64,000 nucleotides of DNA from Anadara kagoshimensis (lineage: Eukaryota; Mollusca; Bivalvia; Arcoida; Arcidae). Location of the stretch: positions 71,351,356-71,415,355 of the forward strand of contig CM037865.1 of assembly GCA_021292105.1 (NCBI GenBank). The letters are read 5' to 3'. Below the pieces are notes generated by a model, which had not been told where the DNA came from, searched no databases, and saw only the letters and a list, made by a program, of their open reading frames with translations. A program made the translations under genes and the position numbers. Below, piece by piece: positions 35,206 to 49,500 of the stretch; positions within the stretch are counted from its first letter, which is position 1; each line of letters starts with the position of its first letter.

Positions 35206-37579
35206 ATGTCCGGAGTAGATGGAGAACAAACTTTAAATGGTATACCACTTGAAAGTGAACTCAATAATCACAAAGCAAAACATGATTTAAATTGTGATGA
35301 TAATGAAGTTGCTAGAAACCTTCCTAACAACGAGGGTATACACGACGAACAGACTATTGAACAGCCGAAAATCGACGAGGCTGATCCAGTGAACCCGAAC
35401 GTTAGTATATCTACCGGTGTTGATAAGGGTGAGAATCAAATCAATACAGCACCTTTAATACCGAAAATTGAGATAACTGAAGGTTCTACTTTAAATAGCT
35501 CTTCAGAGGAATTAGATATAACTGGATATTCAGATGAAGGAAAAGTTAAAAATTCAAATGAAAGGAAGGAATTTGATATTTCATTGAATAAAACAGATGA
35601 CGAGCTAGCTAATGAACAGCAGAATGGGAATGTCGCTTCAACGGATGTGCACACAGAACAGTCGGGAATAAACCAAAATAACGATGGTAAGGAGGTTGTC
35701 GTGAAAGACAGCCAGAGAAGTGACACGCCCTTAGATGAAATACCAGAGAAGAAGGAACAAGAACCCGCAATAGAAACGCATAATATTGTACATGTTAGTG
35801 AAGGGAGTGTAGAAAATACTGATAACAAAGAGGCTGGGATTATCGTAAAGAAAGACCAAACTAGTGATACGAAACAGGAAAGTATCCAAAAACAGGAAAA
35901 CCAAGACAATACCGGTGATAAAGGTCACAAAACACAGGTTAGTGAAGATAACATAGAAACCCAAGGCAATACAGGTCACAATACACAGGTCAGTGAAGAT
36001 AACATAGAAACCCAAGGCAATACAGGTCACAATACACAGGTCAGTGAAGAAAATATAGAAAAAAGTGAAAATAAACAATCTACAAGTCATGCTAAACATG
36101 TAACTTTTGAAGACAGTGACAATTATGATTATTTAATTCTGAATCACCAGACCGACGAGGATAAAGAGTTAAATCTAGATACTAAGACAGACTCGCAAAA
36201 TAAATCGTTCGAGGAAGATAAAGATCAGACTTCTCAGTCAGAGGCATCACAATCTTGGCCATCATACAAACCGGAAAGTGACGTACTAGACAAGGGAGAT
36301 TCTAAACCAACCGAGGAAAAAGATATTAGTTCATACTCAGAACCAACAGAAACCTGGCCATCTTATCAGCCAGACAGTGAGCAAGAAAAAAGTATCCAAA
36401 AGAACGAAAGGAAAGATATACAAAGCCCTAACAAAGAACAACCTTCAGAGACAGAATCGTGGCCATCGTATCAACCAGATAGTGAAAACAAAACAAGTGA
36501 TACACAGAAAGAACAACCAAACGTAGAAAATTCAGATTCAAGAAATGATAAAGTAAATAACATTGACTTACAAAATAGTGCCACAGTTGAAAAACAAGTA
36601 GCCCCTGCTGCAACTGCCGATTTACTAGCAGATAAAGGCGAAAAGAACTCGGAATCTGAGGCACTAGACGAAACCTTTCCATCATATGAACCGGAACCGG
36701 AAACAGAGCCAGAACCGGAAGCTGTTCCTGTTAACATTGGTGACGATACTTTAGACGACATTGAACCGATTTCCACTATTGCAGATAATCCTGTTGAGGA
36801 ACCTACCGTTAAACCTGTAGAAAATATGGAAAACGAACCGACAGAGAAATCCGACACAACCAAGTCTGAAGTCGCAGACGACCAGGCACGTGCAGATGAT
36901 TCATTGAAACGAGATGATGATGATGATACAGATCTTGAGACAACAGAAGATCTTAAATCGGAGGAAGTTACAGAAAACAAAGGATCTCAAAATAAAAACG
37001 AGGACGACAATAATGCGAAAGAAACTACTACACCGGAAACAAATGCTCCACCAGCATCTCCGGATCGATCGCCTTCACCTGAAAAAGAAAATAGCGAAAA
37101 AGAGAAAGACAAATCAGAAGGAAAAGACGAGCAACAAAACAATAACGCGCAAACTGAAGAACAGAAACCAGTTGAACAAAACAAAGAAGACGTTAAAAAG
37201 GAGGAATATACTTCACCAGAACCTGTAGAAATCCCCATGGTTCGAAATGTGGATGTGGATAAAGCAGTTCTGACTTTATCGGATCTAGAATCCACCATCA
37301 AATACTTGATGAGTGATATTAAAAATTTGATGGGTGATTACCATACAAGGCTTTCAGCTCAGCCATTATCAGACTTTGTTCTTGATCTTGGTAAATTCAA
37401 AGGAGACTTTGTTTCAGTCAGTGAAGCTTACAAAAAGTGCGAAGGCCTTTCTGTTTTATTGAACAAGTGCCTGAAAGAATTACGTCATGCTACGGATGAT
37501 GTTAATATCCTTATCAACAAAAAATTCCGAGAAGAAGATTTAGCCACCTGGGTAGACAATGAGGAACAGATGGAAGAAG
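35206..37579 (+). CDS. DTHD1: DTHD1-like exon 1 (disordered N-terminal region)
   Basis: 2374 bp, residues 1-791, phase 1 out; donor at 37580. Chosen start is the first in-frame ATG (MSGVDGEQ), preceded by CAAT. Rich in E, D, N, K, S and T. Contains three imperfect tandem copies of a 17-residue unit (NTGHNTQVSEDNIETQG, near nt 35920-36060). Four W/F-PSY motifs centre on residues 351, 384, 419 and 491, followed by an E-P-rich run. The last 120 residues turn hydrophobic and helical (LSDLESTIKYLMSDIKNLM). Confidence 0.85.
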
Positions 37580-40500
37580 GTATATATTTTTATTTATAAA
37601 AGTACAATGTTTTATTAATGTTCAAGCAGTAAGCTGGTGTTTCAAATAACAGTGATTTGTAAAATATAGGTTTGATAGCTACTAGTTAGATGAACACATC
37701 CAACACAACCTGAGTCCACAAGGGTTTCAGTTTTTTAATATAAATCTTCGGACTTCATCAAGGATTTTCCGTTTTATAATTTCAAACTTTTGTAAATATC
37801 AACATAAATAGATGTAATTATAGTTTCATTACTTTAAATTACATTGTAAGAAACTACAATTATGACAGTCATAACAAAATCGCGTTGATTTTTTTTCATT
37901 AACAATTGTCGTAACTGATGACTAAAAATAAACACCTTCACTAGTACTGGGGATGATTGTTTGATTCGCAATTAAAATGTTCTGATAGCTTCTTTCTTTC
38001 CTTCCTTATTATTTTTTAAATTTAAAGAAAAAAACACGAACCCCTTATAGAAAAGTCAACCCTAAGAGTTGATCCATACTCCTAGTTAATCTTTTTATTA
38101 AAAGTGCATAAAATCTCCCAAAACTCTAGAAATCCAAACCAGGTGGTTATGTATTACACAATGTATGTGTGTGTTTTGTGTTTACGTTACTATGTTGTGA
38201 TCTGGCCTTAATCTTAATAGCAAGTTTACCGAGAAACGATTAATTAATCGATGTTTGTTTTATAAAAATCCTTTCAAAATCGACGTATGATACTTTGTAC
38301 TAATCCTGATAAATGACTTCTTTGAATTTCTTTTCAAGAATATTTTCTGTGTGATATAAAACTCAGAATATATTAAAGTTTGTGTTTAAAGTCTCCCTTA
38401 TTTCTTATCTTTTGATAGCTGTTTAAATATATAAATAATGTATATTTGATAAATAACGGTGTTATTATCCACAAAATTTTGATTTGACACGTCAAAAAGT
38501 TTCAATACAGATTTTTCTTCTTTTATATTGACGGATTGAACTTTTCTATATTTAAATAGTAAGAAAATTATTTTCAAATTCTAAAATCGGATTACATTCA
38601 TTAATGCATACGTCCCTCGTTCTGGATGGTGAATTATAGTTTTAATTTGATATCAATCAACATTAAGTTCAGATTTTCTTCATTAAAAAGCATTAACATT
38701 AAATATTCCTTAGTTTAAACCCTTTTGATGTTTATAATTCGACCATCAAGTACAAATTTGTTTTGAAAAATTTTAAAAATCCTTCAAAATTTCATATTGT
38801 TGTCGTGTCAAATAAATAAATAGCCCAACAGACATAAAGTTTATTAAACATAAAGTATGGTTAATGTGAAGTCTGTTTATTTAAACGCACACAGTTTTAA
38901 TTCCAATTCATAGTTAAACACCCTTAAATATCAGGGGGTTGTAAATTTTAAATTATATACCACTTTTTTCTATTTATGACGCTCGTTAAGAGTTTTAAGA
39001 TGTAATATTTCAATTTTGGTAATCAATAGTTGGTTGTGTCTTCAATGCACTTTATACATTTTAGTATACAAGAACTCTCCACGGGAAATATATATCAAAT
39101 GCATTCATTCAAAGTACATGCATCAAATACCACCCATAAACTCACTAATTAGATGCGGCATGACTGCATGAATCTAAATTAAATATGAAATTTCTTCTTA
39201 AATAATTTCTCTTTGGGTAGAATTTTTAAACCTTTATACTTCTTATAATACAGATTTTACTGCAGTGCCATATACCATTTTTTAAATTTAATCATAAAAT
39301 ACATTTAAAAATGGTATATGACGATAGTGATAATGACGTCTAGTCACTTATATTGAGGGGTACTGTGCGCCATATTGAAAACTCCACAATGACTATCAAC
39401 ACCTCCAATAAAACCGGAGATTATAAATATTTTGATCGTTATGTTTTGTGGAAATTTGCCATTTTAAAAAGCTCATATTCATGTCTTTTTTCTTTTTCAC
39501 TGTGCTCACATAGCTTAACATAAATTGACTATACATGTATGTAATTTCGGCAAAGAAATCGCAAAATGAAAACTAGTCGAATAAAGTGTAATATGTGTAT
39601 TTTTGTTGCATGAAGTGTTATCATTGGAACATAATTTGCGTATAGCTACAGTACAGACCTGAGGAAAGTTTAACACTAAGCTATCTAATCAGTACCGAAT
39701 CATCAGCTCATCTCGGCCCTTCATTATCTCGATCTCCACAAATCTGACTATATGTCTTTTCTGTCAATAGTTGTCCACATTTTGGCCACTCGGTCGAGCT
39801 CCCACACCTTTTTCGTTCGCCTAGTGTTAAACTTTATACAGGTCTGTACTGTATATAATATTTAGCTTTCAAAATAGAATCCTCTCTATTTCAAATGTTA
39901 ATTTTCAGTTATGAGAAAGTGATTACTTGCGTTTTAACACACATATAAAGGTGAAAAACGCATGATAATAGATAGCTCGTTATTAAAATCGACAAAAAGC
40001 TTCTATAAAGAATAAATCAAGCAACAAAATAGATATGGAAATATCGATTCCCTAGTCGAATACATTTCCTTTTGATAACGGTTTTTTATATCCCTTCTTG
40101 TCGATAATGATGATTTGGTTTGAATGTCAAAAGGCGCTTAAATACATCTAATAAATATATATGTAACCAATGGTGACAATCAACAGTAATGGATAAATAG
40201 TGCAGGTATTTTTAAAATCAAAGATGTGTAAAAGAATACCATATATTATAAGTGGAGGATGAAACTACATTATATCTTTAAATATCCCTAGGTTTATGAT
40301 TAATACACCCGAATGGAGTTGAATTCGAATAGATAGGGGTTGATTTTTAAAAGTCACAGAATATTACACAACTATAAAAACGTGTTTATTACAACCACGC
40401 ATATGTAATTTTAAAAATCTCAATAAAATCTAAAAAGGAATATTAAATAACGAAACAAACCGGGAGATGTTAAAGTAAATCTAGAAAAACATGTACCTGG

Positions 40501-43500
40501 CCCCGGTTTCACAATCATTCCTTAGTTAAGATTTTCCTTAACTTAAATCTTGCAAATTTTCAAATCTTTATAATTTTGTTAATTTTCAAGATATTCAGGA
40601 ATTTAAGGTGTCATTTTTAAGATCACTTTTATATTAAAACATTTGCTTTGGGTTTGACAAAAATATTCATCAGTAGTTCCAATAAGAGATTACCAAAAAT
40701 TTGCTAAATAAAAGTTAAGGAAAATCTTAGCTAAGGAATGATTGTTAAACCGGGGCTTGGTCATAGAATAACAGATACTGGTGGAAAGACACGATAAAAT
40801 AAACAAGTATAAATAAATAACTGATTATAGAATCTCTGACTTTGGACGAGCACTAGCAATAATAACATGTAATAATACAATGGTATGGCAGCCCATAAAC
40901 AACGGAATTAATTAACAATCAGCTCACGAAATGAGCATTCCTAATGAGCCATTCTTGAATTAAAAAACGAATTTCCGTAGCACTAGGTCTATTCCATACG
41001 ACTATAGGTTTATGCATTTGACCCTGGGGTAGGTCCTGTCATTTGTATTGTTGAGTGACTTTTAGTATACTGGTTATTATAATCAGAAGTTCGTTTGAAT
41101 CACTACACTTTTAGTATTTTGTAATGCAAGTTTTCACTTGGGGTTTCCCCTTTTCAGAGGTACAAAATAGCCTTATAGTGTAATTGAATGTGCGAAAGCA
41201 ATGTTGACTGAAGAAAAGGTTTTTATTCAAACCTTAACGTTTGCGTTTTTTTAAATTCGAATTGTTCGTTGACATGATGAAATATGCGAGTATTGTCAAA
41301 AACGGCTATAAACGTCGCCTGGACATTGCAACATCAGTATTACTGCAAACTTAATAAAGTTGAAGCTAGATATTTGGCATATAAAACTGTGTTATGTACC
41401 CAATAGTACCCCGGGAGTTGTTTGTTCAAGAATTTTTGTCTATATGTGGGATTCCGAGGATTTCAGTTTAAATCGTGTGATTTACAAGTAATAAATCTTA
41501 GACATACTGTATTATCTGTCCTGGGATTTTAGTTATAAAAATCCGGATCTGATATATATCACCATGTAATCCTTCTAACACCCTAACTCTGGGTCGGTGT
41601 TAATAACATTCTGCTTGTTTAATATTGATTTTAAATATACATTTGGTTTCATTTTTAGATCAAAATAGTAAAATTAATGAACAATTTACCAAACAAAAGC
41701 TACTATTGGAACCACTCTGTGACGGTGAAAAATTCTTTATTTCCATAGAAAATCAAATAAATTTGAATAAAGATTGATATTTTTCACTTACCTGTACCTA
41801 GTCGTAACAGGAAATCTGTATGCGCATCCGCGATTAGTCCAGAATATACATGTATCTGCGCAGGGTAAAACGTTGGCGCTACGGGGATTTAACATGTTGA
41901 AAAACCAGACAAATGACGGATTCTGTTGCGCATATGACGTAAAACGTCACCAAGGACACCCCTCCCGGTGTAAACGTCGCCATTATCTCCATGTAAAATT
42001 CTCACAGCCCCAACATTTTCCTTTCTAAAGAAATACTTTATGAAACCGCGATGCGCATGCAGAGTTTCCGTTAGGACTAGGTACAAATAAATGAAAAATA
42101 TCAAATTGTACACTTAAGGGTCATTTAAGTAGGAAAATTTAAGTGAAAACCATTTGGTTGAAAAGCGTGAAAAAGGGGTATAATTATGAAATTACCTACA
42201 CAAGTGTGAAGATTTATAAATAAAAATAAAGTAGGAATTGATAAATTAAGAGTTTTTAAAATATTTGTTGCATTTTTTAAAGGAAATTGTGCAAAAATAC
42301 ACGTGTTAGGGAAAATAGTTTACACCTTGTATAACGAATTAATTTTAAAAAATGAAAAGATATTAAGATAGTCAACGTCATAGAGTAGTGCAAAGGGGCC
42401 AGAATTTGTTAAAGAAATACGAGGTTTTTGAAAACTCGACAATTTACGGTTGAGGTTTTCTATGATTTGTTTACCTTTTAAAAATGCGTGTACCAGGCGT
42501 GATAGTTCATATTCTAAGGCTACCAACGATCCAAGGGAAGATTAAAAAAGCTAAGTTTGTATATAACTTGATTATTGTTTAGCCATATTCGGCTTTATAT
42601 AGTTCAACATTGTTCAAACCAAACAATATTCACCTCAATTCAAATAGAACAGTATCGTGTGACCGTGCACTTTTAGTGACTTGTTGTATTTTGGATTATT
42701 AGTGGCCTTAGAATATAAATATCACGCCTGGTACACGCATTTTTAATAGGAAAATAAATCGTAGATAACATCAACCGTAAATCTTCGAGTTTTCAAAAAC
42801 CTCGTATTTCTTTAACAAAGTCTGACCCCTTTGCACTGCTCTATGGTGTTGACTATGTTAATATCTTTTCATTTTTTAAAATTAATTCGTTATACAAGGT
42901 GTAAACTATTTTCCCCAACACGTGTATTTTTGCACTATTTTCATAAAAACATGCAACAAATATTTTAAAATTTCTTAAATTATCAATTCCTGCTGTATTT
43001 TTATTTATAAATCTTCATGCTTGTGTAGGTAATTTCATAATTATACCCCTCTTTCACGCTTTTCAACCAAATGGTTTTCACTTGAATTTTCCTACTTAGA
43101 TGACCCTTAACTAGTCATTTAATGTTTATTTAACTAGTCGATGTGTGGCGCCATGTGTATTTTTGTGTTTTTACTTAGATTTTTCAAGAAAAAAGATTTT
43201 GAAAATTACATTTCATTTGCTTAGCATATGGTTTTACGTAGAGTCAAGATACGTGTACATATTGTAAACTAAGAGTACGCATTGTTACGTACAGGCACTC
43301 CATTGAAATATTAATGCCATTTAACTTGCATTTATCGTTTATAAATAGGACCCTGCTTCTATACTATTACATAATCTGTTAAATAATCCCCATTCATGAC
43401 TTACTTGTGTCATTTACCTTGCACAAGACTAAGCTTATATTTCGTTTTCTATAATGAAATTAGTTAAATAGTCCATACTAAGTGGATATGTCAAGAGTTG

Positions 43501-46500
43501 GATGATACTACCTGTAATTTGCACTCGAGTTTAAAGTCATAATTCCAAAATAATTTTATACCCCCTTAATAAATCACTTCAGTTATGTTAACGTTCAGGC
43601 TAAAATTATGTCATACTTAAAGTACAACGTAATACATATTCATTACCAACTTTATGGAAATGTATATTTAAGTGTTATGTTATTGAAGTCACGTTAGTAA
43701 AAGTGAATGGGTATAAATCTGAAGTACCATTAAATGAGTTAAATAAATACTACGAGAATATTTCAATATAACCCAGGACAATAAGACTTAACGTTAAACA
43801 GTAATTGGTTCTGGTATATACATATCTATGTGTAATTTTAAAATCAGTATAAAAAGTCAAATTAAAGCTTATTTTAGGTAACTTATTATAATTATATTAT
43901 ATAGATATAATCCTTTTCGTCCTATTGGGTTTTATAGGAAATTATTTTTAAAGAATTTTAACCTGTGTAGGGCACAGACATAGTATATTTCGACTTGAAG
44001 TAACTATCTAAATTTTACATATGTAATAAAAAATGCTAATGAAAATTTTACGTAATTAGCATACCTCTGGTGTGTTATCATTTTTATAATGAAAAAACCA
44101 AGGTCTATAAGTCATGAAAAGTTGAAAACTGTTTTGAATTATGAAATTTATTGATTTTTTCAACTTAAAATCTTACCAAAACCCTTTCCAATGGCCATTT
44201 AACTTGCCTTTTTTCTAGTTGATAAAAACGCATTATGTATTCCTTAAATTGGAAACAATATTTTTTCAATCAACGAATTTTAAAATATTTTAAGAAGGTT
44301 TATTTGGATAGGAATTGCAGCAAATGATGTAGAGCGGTGAGTTGCTAATCTCCGACTTGCTTGGAAATGTTCATCTAACTATAGTTTGTCACTCTGAAAT
44401 CTGATGATATTATTATATCGTTCTTGCAATTACCACATGATGGGTTTGGGCTAATTTTTCTTGTATGTCGGCGTAAGTTTATTTTTTTTAAATCACAACA
44501 AACGACAAATTTATTATAAAGAACAAAAAAAAAAAAAAAAAAAAATCAAATATGTGACATGTTTAACCCCTTATTTGGTCCTCGGCAACCTTTATCTAAA
44601 ATACCCCATAAACACACACGTAGTCCAACTTGGTTCCTACGACCAATCTCTCAGTGATTTCAATTATATACTTGAGTTCTATAATGTTTATTCACAATAA
44701 AGAGTATGTATTGATTCAAAACGGAGATAAATATTTGCATATCTAAGATAGAACACTGACATTCAAGAGACAAAATCGATGTCATTACGTTTGGTAAATT
44801 CACATATCCTAATCTACACACAATGTGTTTTATTTTCCCCTTTAATTAAATTCAAAATCAAATACTCATCCCATTAAATTCTTTTATCGCTAGCGAAATA
44901 ATGTAAAACAAACAACGACAATATGGCTAGGCGAGACACGAAGTTTTGATGATCATAAAATGGCGTAATTAAGTTTATATTAAATATAACATTATAGCGA
45001 CAACTAGCCGTACCTTGTATTTTATGTTTATTTGTACCTACGTTATATTATATACAGTACAGACCTGTCAAAAGTTTAACACTAAGCTAACGAACAAGTG
45101 GCGAATCTTCAGCTCATTCATATATGTCACAACAGCTTTTCCACAGCTACTGTCGGCCACTGGCTATTTATATTTCGGTCACTAAACAGCCGACATTCGA
45201 CCCCTCTTCCATGCCGAAGTGTGAATCTTTTGACAGTTCAGTACTGTACCTTTGTGTGAGCAATACTTTATAGCTCTTGTTCCACTTAAAATTATTTGTT
45301 TAAGCTTTATGATAGATTTATGTTTTAACCTTTTCAGACATTTTAATATAAGTTTTGTTAGATAAATTGTGTACAAAGCCGATAAAAGGCAGTTTTCGAT
45401 ATAATAATTTTAAAATACTTTAAATAGCTAATATGTTTTGTTTATGTAGCTAATTTTATAGATTTATCAATCTGTAATTTTATGTTTTAAAATTTTAAAC
45501 AGAATAAGGTGAATTTTATTTCATTATAATTACTAATTTCGCATACTTATAGTAACCACTATGTTCAACCAGTTGAAGGTTTTGTTATGTCTTGAATATG
45601 TAAGAACAAAACCTGACTATCAAGGTCCTCAAAAATATGGCCATCATCACTGTATTGTTGATAAGTATGATATCTCTGTATCAAAAATTACTCTAGATAT
45701 ATTTAACATCCCATAGTTCCTTTCATTCCCAATTTCACGACACATGTGGCGGGTGCAGCTAGCGAAACAGGAGGTGTTTATCCTTCCGATGCACCTGGCC
45801 TCTCTTCCCTGGTGGAAGTTCACATGTTTAACCTAACTAGCCAGCTTCAAAGTTTTATTATCCTATCGGATTGTGATTTGGACATGGTTTTGATGATAAT
45901 CTAGAGAACCATAGGCATATGACTATATAGACCATAATAGGATTTATGAAAATCAGACACCAAAAGGTCCTATAATAGGCAGCACATCATGGTAGCTTCG
46001 ACTTGAACTATTCTATTATCTCGGCGTATAAGATAAATCCCATTTAAACTACAATAAAAGCTAAAGTAGGAAAAAACATCGCACATTCCTTGTTATTGTC
46101 GACTTTAACTTTGCTTACATTCCGTTTGTCATTGAGCTTGATATTTAGTAGAAGTTTGATAATTTGATTTCTTTCTTCCAGATTACTATTTATGAGGTAT
46201 TAGTATTTGTCCATTGATAGATGTTGTATTGTTTCACTATTTTCAGACAAGGATAAACTCAGAGAGGAGCGTATTGCTATAGAAAGATCAGCACTAGCTA
46301 AAGCAAGCGATGCAAGGGCAGCTATCGCTAACGCTACAACAGGCGTCGCCGAATCTAAACTTTTTGCAAGCGAGGCTGAGGTAGAGGCGGCTGAAACAGC
46401 AGCATTGGCTAAACGAGCATGGGAAATAGCAGAAAATGCACGGCGAACTGCAACAGAAGCAAAGATTGCAGCCGAGGAAAAACGAAAAGCAGACGAAGAG

Positions 46501-49500
46501 GCAAGAAAAAGAGCACAAGAACGAGCAAGAATTAGGGAAGAGGAAGATAGAAAGAAGAGGGAAGAGGAGAATAAGGTACTGAGAGAAGAAGCAAAGAAGA
46601 AAGGAACAACATTTGAAGATGAACGACAGCGTGCCGATGAAGAAATAGCTAGAAGAGAAGCTGAACGCAAAAATCCTAAAAACTGGCCTCGTCAAATGTA
46701 AGTGTCTAAAAAGTGGACCGTCAAATGTAAGTGTTTGAAATGGCTTTGTCAATTTTAAGTTTCTGAATTGACCATGTCAAATGAAAGTGTCTAAAACTGG
46801 CCTTGTCGAATGTAAGTGTCTAGAAATTGGCCTTGTCAAATGTAAGTGTCTATAAACTGGCCTTGTCAAATGTTAGTGTCTTATAACTGACATTGTGAAA
46901 TAAAAGTTTCTGAAAACTGGCCTCGTCAAATTTAAGTTTCTGAAAACTGGCCTTGTCAAATGTAAGTGTCTAAAACCGACATTGTCAGTGAGTGATTGTG
47001 TATCAAAAACTGGCCTTGTCAATGATTGTGTAAAGGAAAACTGGTCTTGTCAATGATTGTGTAAAGGAAAACTGGTCTTGTCAATGGTTGTGTATAGGGA
47101 AACTGGCCTTGTCAATGGTTGTGTATAGGGAAACTGGCCTTGTCAATACTGGCGTCGTCAACTGTGTCTAGCTACGTAACATTTTAAAGGTGAATCTTTA
47201 GTGCTGATTGCATTATTGAATGCAATTTTGAGCAATAATTGCTGAAATCAGACAATGTCACTAAATACAGTTTACGTTATTATTACCATACACTTTAATT
47301 AAGCTTTTCTATCCTTACGCTTTTTGTAAAACTACGCAATCCAAATAGCTGGATCAAAAGGGTTTATACGCATTTGTACGTTTCATCTTTGTTATTCCGA
47401 AGAACTGAATATAACTTAACCATGAACAAAATGTTCGGCATCAACAAAACACAAATGATGACAATGTGGGTAGTTCGCATATTTTGCTTACATGCTTATG
47501 GTCTTTACATGGAATTGTACCCAGTAGTTTATCAAGTATTAGCAACATTATCGTAGTTTTAAAGATTCCAGATATTTGACTGACGCTTACCGTACCGGCG
47601 AGTTCTATCCAAGCAGATCATGTAATGTACGAACGTTTATCAGTTCGTTGTTTCCAGGCACTAGGGGCTCTTTCAATATCTCGATAATGATTTCCTCAAT
47701 ATAAGTGTCTTTACTAAAATTCAGATGAATAAATTGTTCATATACCATGCGTTCTTCGAATTTTCTGAAATACATGTAAAAATCGAGCACATGTTATAGG
47801 CATGTATATACTTGTTTCGGACTATTAACGGCAAATATCACGACTTGACGCAAACACTGGATATTATTGAATTCCATTAGATATAGACTTTAGCCATTTC
47901 TCTTATTTCTCCTTTACAGTTATAGTATAGAACCTGGTGACTTTGACCCTGGTATCGGATGTATAATTAGGTCCATCGGTGGATGTCTAAAACGTGACGA
48001 CGTAGAGGTGCGACGGATAGATCAGATGTCCGGTATACTGACACTTATTGAAAACGAAGAACTTGTCAGTAATATATTAGAAATAACTCCAACTGATCCA
48101 GAGAAAAAATTCTCGGTAATTACGACTTAAGTATCGTGGTACTTTTGGATATATATTCATCAACCCTTTAATGGTTGTGTGGTTGATTAATTACACGATA
48201 TATTTTACTTCTTTGGAAAGTGGGAGGTCTTGGGTTTGAACCCCGACTGGGTCTGACCCACGAAAATGAATTACAAAATTAAAGCCAAGGGAACTAATAA
48301 TAGACGAGGTCCCATGCACGGTAGGCATAACACCATAAAGAACCCTGCTTTATATTGCCATTAGCGCAAGACACAGGAATAATTTCTGCACCTTCTCCTA
48401 TAGCTAGCGACGTCTCGATATAAGTGAAATATTCTTGACTGGGACGTTAAACACCATTACTCAACTCAACTCACTCCTTTAGAAGCATTACAGTCGTGCC
48501 TGCAGCAAAATCAAATTGAAAGACAGAGCAGTATATTGGTTTGAATGCATGTTACATATCGGAGTATAGCTGCTTTTGCACCCAGAAGTATCTGGTTTTA
48601 CTGCCTAATACTAATAAAATTTCTATTGTAACATTTGCAGTTTGAAGAGCCATTGTCTATCGGTATACCACATTGTTTTTTGCGTGGAACACAAGGCCGG
48701 GAAGCCATTGTGAAGACTCTGCAGAGTAACGGTAAATGGGTAGAAGTACCAACATCAGATGTACACTTTGAAGATATTAAGGTAACACTAAATACATGTA
48801 GTATAGAGTAGAATAAATGCTCCGACTTTATATTTTATTTTGTTTGAACATGACAAATTCAATCGAATCAAAGCCACGAGATTTTTTTAACCACCTCATT
48901 CGATTTTTATATTTTCACCGTTATCATTCCTTTGACTCTGATCGACTACCATTTAAAATCGCCTTTTTCTTTTATCTTTAATTGGCAGTGTTTATTGACA
49001 GTACAACAAGGAAATGTTAATCTTTGGAATATTAAGTCGATGTTGTAATGCATTGGTAATTAATCAAACAGTTAATGAATCTGTTAATGAAAAGTATCTT
49101 ATGCAAAATATCAACATCAGCAACACAAATGAAAAAGTAAATATTCCTTCAAATTGTATTTTACAACAGAGAAGTATGGAGCTCTCTCCAGTAAGTATCT
49201 GATTTGTTGGTCACATATGAGTGGTTTTTAATTGCGCACACGACTTTGTGAACTGTATAAGCGATTAATTTGCAGCTATGATTTCACGCATGTCCAGACT
49301 CCTGTAACAAATGGAACTTTTTTCTGCCGTTAAATTGAATTTGAATAAACATTGAATTGTCTAGAAATGGCTATAACTTCCATAACTGCCAAGTAAACTG
49401 AATAATGCGCGCTCGCGCGTTATGATTAATTTGCTTTGCACGGCAATGGAAGCTATAAACGTCATTTTAGACAGTTCAATGGTTTTATTTACATTCTACA

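Larger units (their letters stand above)
37580..46246 (+). other. DTHD1-like intron 1 (8.67 kb)
   Basis: GT-AG intron. It holds two TA-flanked MITEs, one CCCCGG MITE, a 331-bp MITE, the fold-back element, a 60-bp palindrome (39272-39325), a poly-A run at 44526-44545 and a Penelope-like 3' fragment at 45640-45900. No coding exon candidates found. Confidence 0.6.

Noticed and set aside
35436-37301. Antisense and frame-shifted open frames within exon 1
   Set aside because: Shadows of the 797-codon plus-strand frame in low-complexity sequence.
46200-46752. Antisense open frames of about 150 codons opposite exon 2
   Set aside because: Mirror of a Glu/Ala/Lys/Arg-rich helix whose codons seldom give stops on the other strand; the plus strand has the splice sites and joins in phase to its neighbours.
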